A DNA stretch of 6,810 nucleotides from an uncultured Roseateles sp. (GTDB lineage Bacteria > Pseudomonadota > Gammaproteobacteria > Burkholderiales > Burkholderiaceae). The notes below the pieces were generated by a model that saw nothing but the letters and a program-made list of their open reading frames with translations, searched no databases and was not told the DNA's origin. Both the position numbers and the translations under genes were made by a program. This document shows positions 1 to 6,485 of this stretch, one piece after another; position 1 is the first letter of the stretch; every line of letters starts with the position of its first letter. The DNA lies in contig CAMLKW010000229.1 in assembly GCA_946480605.1 (NCBI GenBank), positions 1 to 6,810 on the forward strand, read 5' to 3'.

Positions 1-899
1 GCGAGCAGATCCTGAACGTGCACATGCGCAAGGTGCCCATCGGCCAAGACGTCAACGCGTCCATCCTGGCCCGCGGCACGCCCGGCATGAGCGGTGCCGA
101 CCTGGCCAACCTCGTCAACGAGGCCGCGCTGTTCGCCGCTCGCCGCGGTGGTCGCCTAGTCGAAATGATCGACTTCGAGCGCGCCAAGGACAAGCTCTAC
201 ATGGGTCCCGAGCGCAAGAGCATGGTCATGACCGAGGACGAGAAGAAGGCCACGGCCTATCACGAGTCCGGCCACGCCATCGTCGCCGAAATGCTGGAAG
301 GCACCGACCCGGTACACAAGGTCACCATCATGCCGCGCGGCCGTGCGCTGGGCGTGACCTGGCAACTGCCCGAGCGCGACCAGTACAGCAAGTACTACAA
401 GCAGATGCTGAACGAGGTCAGCATCCTGTTCGGTGGCCGGGTGGCGGAGGAGTTGTTCCTGAAGGACATCTCCACCGGCGCGTCCAACGACTACGAGCGC
501 GCGACCCGCATCGCGCGCGACATGGTCACGCGCTACGGCATGAGCGAGGTTCTGGGCCCCATGGTCTACGCCGAGAACGAGGGCGAGGTCTTCCTGGGGC
601 GCAGCATGACCAAGACGACCAACATCAGCGAGAGCACGCAACAGAAGGTCGACGCCGAGATGCGTCGCATCCTGGACGAGCAGTACGCCATCGCCAAGCG
701 CATCCTGGAAGAGAACCGCGACAAGGTCGAGGCCATGACCGACGCGCTGATGAAGTGGGAAACCATCGACCGCGACCAGGTGCTGGACATCATGGCCGGC
801 CGGCCGCCGCGTGGGCCGGGCGAGACGCCGTCGGCGCCCAGCGGCCCGACGGGCGGCACGCCCCCGGTCAGCACCGACGGCGCCCCGGCCGCGGCCTGA
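1..899 (+). CDS. ftsH: FtsH, ATP-dependent membrane zinc metalloprotease (3' part, 5' end outside window)
   Basis: FtsH is a membrane-anchored AAA+ protease that unfolds and degrades misfolded membrane proteins and selected regulators in the cytoplasm. The reading frame is open from base 3 and ends at TGA 897-899. The membrane segments and the Walker and SRH parts of the ATPase lie upstream of the window, roughly 330 residues by comparison with E. coli FtsH. Visible parts, counting the GTG at 18 as residue 1, are: the AAA lid segment GTPGMSGADLANL (about 20-32), where most relatives have Phe instead of the Met; the zinc site HESGH (82-86); the third zinc-ligand region STGASND (Asp158); the family block EGEVFLGRS; and a helical C-terminal part. 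The last ~30 residues (from about 262) are a Pro/Gly/Ala/Ser/Thr-rich tail, probably disordered and variable among relatives. A strong terminator follows at once. Identity is secure; only the start is missing. Confidence 0.97.
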   Translation, partial: EQILNVHMRKVPIGQDVNASILARGTPGMSGADLANLVNEAALFAARRGGRLVEMIDFERAKDKLYMGPERKSMVMTEDEKKATAYHESGHAIVAEMLEGTDPVHKVTIMPRGRALGVTWQLPERDQYSKYYKQMLNEVSILFGGRVAEELFLKDISTGASNDYERATRIARDMVTRYGMSEVLGPMVYAENEGEVFLGRSMTKTTNISESTQQKVDAEMRRILDEQYAIAKRILEENRDKVEAMTDALMKWETIDRDQVLDIMAGRPPRGPGETPSAPSGPTGGTPPVSTDGAPAAA

Positions 900-916
900 T
901 CTCCCGAATCAACTCC

Positions 917-945
917 AGGCCCGGCCCACCGCCGGGCCTTTTTTT
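917..945 (+). terminator. Intrinsic terminator after ftsH
   Basis: A perfect 9-base-pair stem (917-925 with 931-939) has a 5-base loop (CCACC) and runs directly into a run of seven T (939-945). This is the classic form of a Rho-independent terminator and the best one in the window. It lies 17 bases after the ftsH stop and ends 12 bases before the folP ATG, so folP has almost no room for a promoter of its own between the two. It may work as a partial terminator that sets folP-glmM below ftsH. Confidence 0.9.
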
Positions 946-957
946 CATGGGACGACC

Positions 958-1800
958 ATGCACTGGCAGACGCGCCGCTTTCGCATCGCCCTGAACCGTC
1001 CTCAGGTGATGGGCATCGTCAACGTGACGCCCGACTCGTTCTCGGACGGCGGCCGTCATGACGACACGCGCGGCGCGATCGCCCATTGCGAGCGCCTGCT
1101 TGCCGATGGGGCCGACATCCTCGACATCGGCGGCGAGTCCACGCGACCCAACGCACCGCGGGTCGACGCGGCGACGGAGTGGGCGCGCATCGAGGCCGTG
1201 CTGGCTACGGCCGTGACGCTGGGCGTGCCGGTGTCGGTCGATACCTACAAGCCCGAGGTCATGCGCCGCGCGCTGGACGCCGGTGCCGACATCATCAACG
1301 ACGTGCAGGCGCTGCAGATGCCTGGCGCACTGGCAGCGGTGGCCGGCAGCGGTGCCGGGGTCTGCCTGATGCACATGAGGGGCGAGCCAGCCTCCATGAC
1401 GGGTCTGGCGGTCTACGGCGACGTGGTGGCCGAGGTCTGCACCTTCCTGGCCTTTCGGGCGCAGGTGGCGCGTGATTCCGGCTTGCCGGCCGACACCATC
1501 GTGCTGGACCCCGGCTATGGCTTCGCGAAGACGGCGGAGCACAACCTGCAGTTGCTCGCCGGCCAGCAGCGGCTGGCCGCGCTGGGCTATCCGCTGCTGG
1601 CAGGCTGGTCGCGCAAGCGCACGCTGGGCGACATCACCGGTCGGCCGGTCGAGCAACGCCTGGCGGCCAGCCTGGCCGCTGCCTTGCGGGCCGTCAGCGC
1701 GGGCGCCAACGTGATTCGTGTGCACGATGTCGCTGCCACGGTGGACGCGCTCAAGGTGTGGACCGCCGTCGATGCGGCGAAAATCGCACCCACTGCATAA
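958..1800 (+). CDS. folP: Dihydropteroate synthase
   Basis: FolP condenses 6-hydroxymethyl-7,8-dihydropterin pyrophosphate with p-aminobenzoate to give dihydropteroate, a cytoplasmic step of folate synthesis and the target of sulfonamides. The 280-residue length matches the family (E. coli 282), with a TIM-barrel arrangement of motifs in order: [11 protein letters not shown] (22-32), GGESTRP (58-64, the flexible pABA/sulfa loop), SVDTYKPEV (Asp95), IIND (Asn114), LMHMRG (137-142), LDPGYGF (Asp184), SRK (Lys220) and RVHD (Arg254, His256). All expected active-site residues are present, each one position off E. coli numbering. I chose ATG 958 because homology begins at once (MHWQTRRF...[10 protein letters not shown]). 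An earlier in-frame ATG at 811 would run through the ftsH 3' end and the terminator. The Shine-Dalgarno is weak (GGGACG, about 949-954). glmM follows after 13 bases, so the two are probably cotranscribed. Confidence 0.97.
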   Translation: MHWQTRRFRIALNRPQVMGIVNVTPDSFSDGGRHDDTRGAIAHCERLLADGADILDIGGESTRPNAPRVDAATEWARIEAVLATAVTLGVPVSVDTYKPEVMRRALDAGADIINDVQALQMPGALAAVAGSGAGVCLMHMRGEPASMTGLAVYGDVVAEVCTFLAFRAQVARDSGLPADTIVLDPGYGFAKTAEHNLQLLAGQQRLAALGYPLLAGWSRKRTLGDITGRPVEQRLAASLAAALRAVSAGANVIRVHDVAATVDALKVWTAVDAAKIAPTA

Positions 1801-1813
1801 AAGGAAGAGCGCG

Positions 1814-3148
1814 ATGAGCCGCAAGTATTTCGGAACCGACGGCATTCGAGGCACCGTCGGCCAGTCGCCGATCACGCCGGACTTCATGCTGCGTCTGGGC
1901 CACGCCGTGGGCCGGGTGCTGCGCAAGGGCAGCCCGCGCCCCACGGTGCTGATCGGCAAGGACACGCGCATCTCGGGCTACATGATCGAGTCGGCGCTGG
2001 AAGCCGGCTTCGCGTCGGCCGGTGTCAACGTGCTGCTGACCGGCCCGCTGCCCACGCCGGGCGTGGCCTATCTGACGCGTGCGCTGCGCCAGGACCTGGG
2101 GGTGGTCATCAGCGCATCGCACAACCCCTTCCAGGACAACGGCATCAAGTTCTTCTCGGCCAAGGGCGAGAAGCTGCCCGACGCCTGGGAACTGGCCGTC
2201 GAGTCGGCGCTGGATGATGAACCCCAGTGGGTGGATTCCGCCAGCCTGGGTCGCGCCAAGAGGCTGGAGGACGCGCGAGGCCGCTATATCGAATTCTGCA
2301 AGGCCAGCTTCGGCTCGGACCTGACGCTGAAGGGCCTGAAGATCGTCGTCGATGCCGCCCATGGCGCGGCCTATCACGTGGCGCCCGACGTCTTCCACGA
2401 ACTGGGCGCCGAAGTCATTGCCATCGGCTGCAAGCCCGACGGCTTCAACATCAACGCCGGCTTCGGCGCGACGGCGCCCGGCGCGCTGGTGGAGGCCGTC
2501 AAGGCCCACGGCGCGCACTACGGCGTGGCTCTGGACGGCGACGCCGACCGGCTGCAGCTGGTGGACGCCGCGGGCCGCCTCTACAACGGCGACGAGCTGC
2601 TGTATGTGATGGTGGCGGACCGCCTGGCCCAGGGCCAGCGCGTGGCCGGCGCCGTCGGCACGCTGATGACCAACATGGCGGTCGAGGTGGCGCTGCGCTC
2701 GCGCGACGTGGACTTCGTGCGTGCCAAGGTGGGCGACCGCTACGTGCTGGAGGAGCTGGCGGCGCGCGGTTGGCAGCTGGGCGGCGAGGGCTCCGGCCAC
2801 CTGCTGGCGCTGGACAAGCACACCACCGGCGACGGCATCGTCAGCGCGCTGCTGGTGTTGCAGGCCGTGTGCCGCAGCGGCCGCAGCATCGCCGAGCAAC
2901 TGGCCGGCGTGGAGCTGTTCCCGCAGACGCTGATCAATGTGCGCCTGGCCGCCGGTCAGCAGGACTGGAAGAGCAACCAGCGCCTGGCCGACGAGCAGAA
3001 CGCCGTCGTCGCCGAACTGGGCAACCGGGGCCGCGTGCTGATCCGGGCGTCCGGCACCGAGCCGCTGCTGCGCGTCATGGTGGAGGCGTCGGATGCGGGC
3101 GTGGCCCAGCGTTGCGCCCAGCGGTTGGCGGACGCCGTGGCGGCCTGA
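1814..3148 (+). CDS. glmM: Phosphoglucosamine mutase
   Basis: GlmM interconverts glucosamine-6-phosphate and glucosamine-1-phosphate, feeding UDP-GlcNAc for peptidoglycan and lipopolysaccharide. The protein has 444 residues (E. coli 445) and shows the four-part alpha-D-phosphohexomutase layout: the N-terminal signature [11 protein letters not shown] (4-14); the phosphoserine loop SASHNP with catalytic Ser102 (E. coli Ser102); the metal-binding loop DGDADR (241-246); the sugar-recognition loop GEGSGH (324-329); and the phosphate-binding loop RASGTEP (411-417). The start at ATG 1814 is set by the family N-terminus [10 protein letters not shown] and by AAGGAAGAG at 1801-1809. An earlier in-frame ATG at 1718 lies inside folP and would add unrelated residues. 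The gene sits 13 bases behind folP, as in the E. coli ftsH-folP-glmM order, and is followed by a GC-rich hairpin. Activation needs phosphorylation of Ser102. No oddities are seen. Confidence 0.98.
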   Translation: MSRKYFGTDGIRGTVGQSPITPDFMLRLGHAVGRVLRKGSPRPTVLIGKDTRISGYMIESALEAGFASAGVNVLLTGPLPTPGVAYLTRALRQDLGVVISASHNPFQDNGIKFFSAKGEKLPDAWELAVESALDDEPQWVDSASLGRAKRLEDARGRYIEFCKASFGSDLTLKGLKIVVDAAHGAAYHVAPDVFHELGAEVIAIGCKPDGFNINAGFGATAPGALVEAVKAHGAHYGVALDGDADRLQLVDAAGRLYNGDELLYVMVADRLAQGQRVAGAVGTLMTNMAVEVALRSRDVDFVRAKVGDRYVLEELAARGWQLGGEGSGHLLALDKHTTGDGIVSALLVLQAVCRSGRSIAEQLAGVELFPQTLINVRLAAGQQDWKSNQRLADEQNAVVAELGNRGRVLIRASGTEPLLRVMVEASDAGVAQRCAQRLADAVAA

Positions 3149-3166
3149 GCCCCAGGGCTTTCGCGC

Positions 3167-3192
3167 AGGCCGCCCCAGGGGCGGCCTTGTCA
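3167..3192 (+). terminator. Probable terminator hairpin after glmM
   Basis: A perfect 9-base-pair GC-rich stem (3167-3175 with 3179-3187) has a 3-base loop (CAG) and starts 18 bases after the glmM stop. The following bases, TTGTCATTT, give only a poor T tract, so release may be inefficient or may need Rho or NusA. It separates the housekeeping block from the phosphate operon. Confidence 0.6.
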
Positions 3193-3215
3193 TTTCCGGG
3201 AGGCCAGCGGGTTGA

Positions 3216-3249
3216 TGACCGATGGGTGACATTCAAATGACACTGTCAC
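3216..3249 (-). promoter_or_regulatory. Candidate PhoB-binding cluster (upstream Pho box, minus orientation)
   Basis: TGAC occurs at 3216, 3227 and 3238, spaced exactly 11 and 11 bases, as expected for tandem PhoB half-sites on one DNA face. Read on the minus strand, 3243 to 3226 gives GTGTCAT-TTGA-ATGTCAC. This closely follows the Pho box pattern of two CTGTCAT/C heptamers separated by 4 bases; each heptamer differs only at its first base. A further heptamer CTGTCAC in the opposite direction (3243-3249) abuts the cluster and forms the palindrome TGACACTGTCA (3238-3248). The pattern is seen directly; that PhoB is the binder is inferred from the pst genes. A palindrome-binding regulator is the alternative. 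Confidence 0.6.
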
Positions 3250-3314
3250 ATTGCGCCTCGAACGGCTTCACAGGCGGCTCGTGGCGCGCTCCAATCGGCT
3301 TGCGCTGCCATCGG

Positions 3315-3332
3315 CGGTCACGCAGTCGTCAC
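3315..3332 (+). promoter_or_regulatory. Candidate promoter-proximal Pho box of pstS
   Basis: CGGTCAC, a 4-base spacer (GCAG) and TCGTCAC form two heptamers 11 bases apart, on the same strand as pstS. Against the Pho box half-site CTGTCAT/C, the first matches at 6 of 7 and the second at 5 of 7. The pair ends 10 bases before the -10-like TAGGAT, where PhoB-activated promoters usually place the box in lieu of a -35 element. Position and period make it the best activator site; the second half-site is degenerate. Confidence 0.6.
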
Positions 3333-3342
3333 ATTCGATCCC

Positions 3343-3356
3343 TAGGATGCCGTGCA
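3343..3356 (+). promoter_or_regulatory. Candidate -10 element and start site of the pstS promoter
   Basis: TAGGAT (3343-3348) matches TATAAT at 4 of 6, including the key A at position 2 and the final T. No TTGACA-like -35 stands 16-18 bases upstream, in keeping with an activator-dependent promoter. Transcription would begin near A3356, giving a leader of about 31 bases before the pstS ATG. The assignment rests on spacing to the upstream half-sites. Confidence 0.5.
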
Positions 3357-3386
3357 TCGTCAATCCGCCACCCTAAGGTGCTTCAG

Positions 3387-4427
3387 ATGAACTTTGTCCA
3401 GGTCAGTCAGTCCCTCGCCCTCGTTGCAGGCCTTGTCGGTGCCCAGGTGGCCGTCGCCCAGGACGTGACCGGTGCCGGCGCCACCTTCCCGGCGCCGATC
3501 TACGCCAAGTGGGCCGATGCCTACAACAAGGCCACCGGCGTGCGCATCAACTACCAGTCCGTCGGCTCCGGTGCCGGCATCCGCCAGATCAAGGCCAAGA
3601 CGGTGGACTTCGGTGCTTCCGACATGCCGCTGAAGGATGAAGAGCTGGCCAAGGACGGCATGGTGCAGTTCCCCACCGTCATCGGTGGAGTGGTGCCGGT
3701 CGTCAACATCAAGGGCGTGAACCCCGGTCAGCTGAAGCTGACGGGCACGGTGCTGGCCGACATCTACCTCGGCAAGGTCACGAAGTGGAACGACGCGGCC
3801 ATCACCGCGCTCAACCCCGGTGTGGCGCTGCCTGACGCCGCCATCGCCCCGGTCGCCCGCGCCGACGGCTCCGGCACCACCTTCATCTTCACGAACTACC
3901 TGTCCAAGGTCAGCGAGTCCTGGAAGACCCAGGTCGGCGAGGGCACGACGGTCAAGTGGCTGGCCGGCACGGCTGGCAAGGGCAACGAGGGCGTGGCCGC
4001 CTTCGTGCAGCGTCTGCCCAACTCCATCGGCTACGTCGAGTACGCCTATGTGAAGCAGAACAAGATGAACTTCGTGCAGCTGAAGAACAAGGAAGGCCAG
4101 TGGGTCAACCCCAGCGACGACGCCTTCAAGGCTGCCGCTGCCGGCGCCGACTGGAACAAGACCTTCTACCAGATCACGACCGACCAGCCGGGCAAGGCCT
4201 CGTGGCCGCTGACCAACCCGACCTACATCCTGATGTACAAGTCGCAGGACAAGGCGGTCCAGGCCGCCGCCGCGTTGAAGTTCTTCGACTGGGCCTTCGC
4301 CAACGGCGACAAGATGGCCGACGAACTGGATTACGTGCCGCTGCCCGCCAGCGTGAAGGATCTGGTCCGCAAGCAATGGACCGACCAGATCAAGGACACG
4401 GCCGGCAAGCCCGTCGCGTTCAAGTGA
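3387..4427 (+). CDS. pstS: Periplasmic phosphate-binding protein PstS
   Basis: PstS captures inorganic phosphate in the periplasm and delivers it to the PstCAB importer. The protein has 346 residues, the same as E. coli PstS, and aligns along its length. A signal peptide occupies 1-24 with a probable cleavage after AVA (22-24), leaving QDVTGAGATFP. Phosphate-binding residues are recognisable: Thr33-Phe34 in GAGATFPAP, Ser61 in the SVGSGAG loop, Asp79 in DFGASDMPL, and Arg158 with Ser162-Gly163-Thr164 in ARADGSGTT. These correspond to E. coli mature Thr10, Phe11, Ser38, Asp56, Arg135 and Ser139-Thr141. The start ATG 3387 has AAGGTG six bases upstream. The signal peptide n-region (MNFVQVSQS) has no Lys or Arg, which is unusual. 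The gene follows candidate Pho boxes and precedes a terminator-like hairpin and pstC. Confidence 0.97.
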   Translation: MNFVQVSQSLALVAGLVGAQVAVAQDVTGAGATFPAPIYAKWADAYNKATGVRINYQSVGSGAGIRQIKAKTVDFGASDMPLKDEELAKDGMVQFPTVIGGVVPVVNIKGVNPGQLKLTGTVLADIYLGKVTKWNDAAITALNPGVALPDAAIAPVARADGSGTTFIFTNYLSKVSESWKTQVGEGTTVKWLAGTAGKGNEGVAAFVQRLPNSIGYVEYAYVKQNKMNFVQLKNKEGQWVNPSDDAFKAAAAGADWNKTFYQITTDQPGKASWPLTNPTYILMYKSQDKAVQAAAALKFFDWAFANGDKMADELDYVPLPASVKDLVRKQWTDQIKDTAGKPVAFK

Positions 4428-4459
4428 TTTGAAGGGCGCCAACGGCGACCTACCAGCAG

Positions 4460-4480
4460 GCCCGGCAGCTGCCGGGCTTT
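4460..4480 (+). terminator. Terminator-like hairpin between pstS and pstC
   Basis: GCCCGGC (4460-4466), loop AGCT and GCCGGGC (4471-4477) form a perfect palindrome, followed by TTT and then GCCTT. The short T run suggests partial termination or protection of the pstS mRNA 3' end. Either would give more binding protein than permease, as is usual in pst operons. The stem core is nearly the same as that of the ftsH terminator. Confidence 0.65.
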
Positions 4481-4516
4481 GCCTTGCCCGCAGCGCCCGT
4501 TCCCGACCCGACCCTC

Positions 4517-4528
4517 GGAGGTTTCTTG
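4517..4528 (+). promoter_or_regulatory. Ribosome binding site and TTG start of pstC
   Basis: GGAGG (4517-4521) stands four bases before TTG 4526-4528. This spacing is slightly short, but it is the only good Shine-Dalgarno match ahead of the conserved part of PstC. The TTG start may lower translation relative to pstS. Confidence 0.6.
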
Positions 4529-5554
4529 GCTGCCATCCTTCCTGCCGACAGCGCCGGCGATGACCGGCGCGAGCCTCAACAGCGCAGTGCGCCGTTGAGC
4601 CCCCAACCCCAGCGCCGCCGCGTGGCCCCGTGGGCCGACACCCTGTTCGCTGCGCTGTCGCAAGGCGCGGCCTGGCTGACGCTGCTGCTGATGGTCGGCA
4701 TCATCGGCTCCCTCGTCATCGGCGCGGCACCGGCGCTGGAGGCCTTCGGCCTGGGCTTTCTGACCAGTGCCGAGTGGGACCCGGTGCAGGAGAAGTTCGG
4801 CGGCCTGGTGATGATCTACGGCACGCTGGCCAGCTCGTTCATCGCGCTGCTGATCGCCGTGCCGGTCAGCTTCGGCATCGCGATCTTCCTGACCGAACTC
4901 TCGCCCAGCTGGCTGAAGCGCCCGCTGGGCATCGCCATCGAGCTGCTGGCCGCGGTGCCGTCCATCGTGTACGGCATGTGGGGCCTGCTGGTGTTCGGCC
5001 CCATCCTGGCCACCTTCGTGCAGCAGCCGCTGCAGGCCATGTTCGGCGGCGTGCCCTACCTCGGCGCGCTGTTCTCCGGCCCGCCGGTGGGCATCGGCAT
5101 CCTGTCGGCCGGCATCATCCTGGCGATCATGATCATTCCCTTCATCGCATCGGTGATGCGTGATGTGTTCGAGGTCACGCCACCCATGCTGAAGGAGTCT
5201 GCCTACGGCCTGGGCGCCACGACCTGGGAGGTCGTCTCCAAGGTCGTGCTGCCGTACACCAAGACCGGCGTCGTCGGCGGCATCATGCTGGGCCTGGGCC
5301 GTGCACTCGGCGAGACGATGGCGGTCACCTTCGTCATCGGCAACATGAATCAGCTGTCGTCGTTGTCCGTGTTCGAGGCCGCCAACAGCATCACCTCCAC
5401 GCTGGCCAATGAGTTCGCCGAAGCCGGCGAGGGCCTGCATCAGGCCTCGCTGATGTACCTCGGCCTGGTGCTGTTCCTCATCACCTTCGTCGTGCTGACC
5501 ATCTCCAAGCTGCTGCTGCTGCGCCTGAAAAAGAACGAAGGAGCCCGCTCATGA
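4526..5554 (+). CDS. pstC: Phosphate ABC transporter permease PstC
   Basis: PstC is one of two inner-membrane permeases that form the phosphate channel and also relay phosphate status to PhoU-PhoR. From TTG 4526 the protein has 342 residues (E. coli 319). It has a Pro/Arg/Gln-rich cytoplasmic tail of about 36 residues, then hydrophobic segments near 46-66, 94-122, 135-165, 188-212, 247-271 and 307-333. The cytoplasmic EAA-type loop that docks on the ATPase is [21 protein letters not shown] (about 223-243), followed by [13 protein letters not shown] chose TTG 4526 because GGAGG lies at 4517-4521, four bases upstream. No in-frame ATG or GTG with a ribosome site is near, and a TTG at 4484 falls just after the hairpin without a site. 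The stop overlaps ATG 5551 (ATGA) of a 20-codon frame. Identity is firm; the exact start is less so. Confidence 0.95.
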   Translation: MAAILPADSAGDDRREPQQRSAPLSPQPQRRRVAPWADTLFAALSQGAAWLTLLLMVGIIGSLVIGAAPALEAFGLGFLTSAEWDPVQEKFGGLVMIYGTLASSFIALLIAVPVSFGIAIFLTELSPSWLKRPLGIAIELLAAVPSIVYGMWGLLVFGPILATFVQQPLQAMFGGVPYLGALFSGPPVGIGILSAGIILAIMIIPFIASVMRDVFEVTPPMLKESAYGLGATTWEVVSKVVLPYTKTGVVGGIMLGLGRALGETMAVTFVIGNMNQLSSLSVFEAANSITSTLANEFAEAGEGLHQASLMYLGLVLFLITFVVLTISKLLLLRLKKNEGARS

Positions 5555-5613
5555 GCCCCGCACGGCCGCCCGAAGGGGCTCGCACCGCAGTGCAACGCAC
5601 GGAGGTTTTCTGA
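5538..5613 (+). CDS. Possible 20-residue coupled small ORF between pstC and pstA (site plus ORF)
   Basis: ATG 5551 has AAGGAG at 5538-5543, seven bases upstream, which is a better ribosome site than pstC has. The frame encodes 20 residues beginning MSPARPPEG and ending RTEVF, and stops at TGA 5611-5613. It overlaps the pstC stop as ATGA (5551-5554) and the pstA start as TGATG (5611-5615), so ribosomes could pass from pstC through it to pstA. The peptide is Pro/Arg/Ala-rich, has no membrane segment and matches no family I recognise. The same bases contain inverted repeats (5553-5559 with 5575-5581; GCAC 5582-5585 with GTGC 5590-5593), so this may instead be a repeat-derived spacer whose translation merely links the two genes. 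Expression is unproven. Confidence 0.35.
5553..5600 (+). repeat. Inverted-repeat spacer between pstC and pstA
   Basis: GAGCCCC (5553-5559) and GGGGCTC (5575-5581) can pair around a 15-base loop. Next to them, GTGC at 5590-5593 can pair either with GCAC 5582-5585 (loop CGCA) or with GCAC 5597-5600 (loop AAC), giving mutually exclusive small stems just ahead of the pstA ribosome site GGAGG (5601-5605). This could tune pstA translation, or could mark a dispersed intergenic repeat. No second copy is present in this window. Confidence 0.45.
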
Positions 5614-6476
5614 TGTCTTCGACCCTCGACGCCCGCCGCCTGGCGATGCACCACAAGCGCAAGCGCACCAACGCGATCGCGCTGACGCTGTCGCTGGGGG
5701 CGATGGCCTTCGGCGTGTTCTGGCTGATCTGGATCCTGTTCGAGACCATCTACCTCGGCATAGGCGGCCTGACGCTGGCCACCTTCACCGAGATGACGCC
5801 GCCGCCGCAAGGCGAGGGCGGTGGCCTGGCCAACGCCATCTTCGGCAGCTTCGTCATGGTGGGCCTGGCTACGCTGGTGGGCACACCCGTTGGCATCCTG
5901 GCCGGCGTCTACCTCGCCGAGTACGGCCAGAAGAACTGGCTGGGAGCGGCGGTGCGCTTCATCAACGACATCCTGCTCTCGGCGCCGTCCATCGTCGTCG
6001 GCCTGTTCGTCTATGCCGTCGTCGTCGCCAAGATGAAGACCTTCTCCGGCTTCGCCGGCTCGCTGGCACTGGCGCTACTGGTCATCCCCGTCGTCATCCG
6101 CACGACGGAGAACATGTTGAGCCTGGTGCCCAACGCGTTGCGTGAGGCCGCTTACGCGCTGGGCACGCCCAAGTGGAAGGTCATCCTGTCCATCACGTTG
6201 AAGGCCGCCCGCGCCGGCGTCATCACCGGCATCCTGCTGGCACTGGCCCGTGTGTCCGGCGAAACCGCGCCGCTGCTTTTCACCGCGCTGTCCAACCAGT
6301 TCTGGACCAGCAACGTCGGCGCGCCGATGGCCAGCCTGCCGGTCACCATCTTCAAGTTCGCGATGAGCCCCTACGAGAACTGGCAGAAGCTGGCCTGGGC
6401 CGGTGTCTTCCTGATCACCGTGGGCGTGCTGCTGCTGAACATCCTCGCGCGCGTGCTCTTCAAGAACAAACACTAA
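5613..6476 (+). CDS. pstA: Phosphate ABC transporter permease PstA
   Basis: PstA is the second inner-membrane permease, pairing with PstC to form the phosphate channel driven by PstB. It has 287 residues (E. coli 296). A basic N-terminus (HHKRKR, 13-18) precedes hydrophobic segments near 21-50, 72-102, 117-140, 147-165, 201-225 and 259-283. The ATPase-docking EAA loop is [20 protein letters not shown] (177-196), followed by [24 protein letters not shown], a strong PstA hallmark. ATG 5613 has GGAGG seven bases upstream (5601-5605). It overlaps by one base the TGA of the 20-codon frame before it, suggesting translational coupling. The stop TAA is nine bases before pstB. No defects are seen. Confidence 0.96.
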   Translation: MSSTLDARRLAMHHKRKRTNAIALTLSLGAMAFGVFWLIWILFETIYLGIGGLTLATFTEMTPPPQGEGGGLANAIFGSFVMVGLATLVGTPVGILAGVYLAEYGQKNWLGAAVRFINDILLSAPSIVVGLFVYAVVVAKMKTFSGFAGSLALALLVIPVVIRTTENMLSLVPNALREAAYALGTPKWKVILSITLKAARAGVITGILLALARVSGETAPLLFTALSNQFWTSNVGAPMASLPVTIFKFAMSPYENWQKLAWAGVFLITVGVLLLNILARVLFKNKH

Positions 6477-6485
6477 GGAACCACC

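Larger units (their letters stand above)
3149..3386 (+). promoter_or_regulatory. glmM-pstS intergenic regulatory region
   Basis: These 238 bases are the only long non-coding stretch of the window. In order they hold the glmM hairpin (3167-3187), a cluster of TGAC half-sites (3216-3249), about 65 bases without a pattern I recognise (3250-3314), a second half-site pair (3315-3332), a -10-like hexamer (3343-3348), and a leader of about 30 bases with the pstS Shine-Dalgarno AAGGTG at 3375-3380. The pstS frame is open upstream to an ATG at 3222. The encoded sequence there is not signal-peptide-like and overlaps the regulatory sites, so I read it as non-coding. Confidence 0.75.

Noticed and set aside
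811..957. Longer folP starting at ATG 811
   Set aside because: It would read through the ftsH 3' end and the terminator as an Arg/Pro-rich stretch; dihydropteroate synthase homology begins right at ATG 958.
1718..1813. Longer glmM starting at ATG 1718 inside folP
   Set aside because: The family N-terminus [10 protein letters not shown] begins at 1814 with a good ribosome site; the extension is out-of-frame folP sequence.
1751..3232. Long minus-strand open frame opposite glmM (493 codons), and similar ones at 868-1971, 3360-4442 and 4331-5440
   Set aside because: They lie opposite well-identified genes, encode His/Gln/Arg/Ala-rich sequence with no recognisable domain, and are expected from GC-rich third positions on the coding strand.
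2227..3240. Plus-strand open frame in another frame within glmM (337 codons)
   Set aside because: Arg/Gly/Ala-rich shadow of glmM with no family features; glmM itself is complete.
3250..3314. Sigma70 promoter built on TTGCGC at 3251 or 3300
   Set aside because: No TATAAT-like hexamer stands 16-18 bases downstream of either; the TAGGAT at 3343 has the half-site pair, not a -35, upstream.
3222..3386. N-terminal extension of pstS from ATG 3222
   Set aside because: It would put 55 non-signal-like residues before the signal peptide and would overlap the Pho-like sites and -10 element; ATG 3387 has its own Shine-Dalgarno.
4484..4525. pstC start at TTG 4484
   Set aside because: It lies directly behind the hairpin with no Shine-Dalgarno; TTG 4526 has GGAGG upstream.
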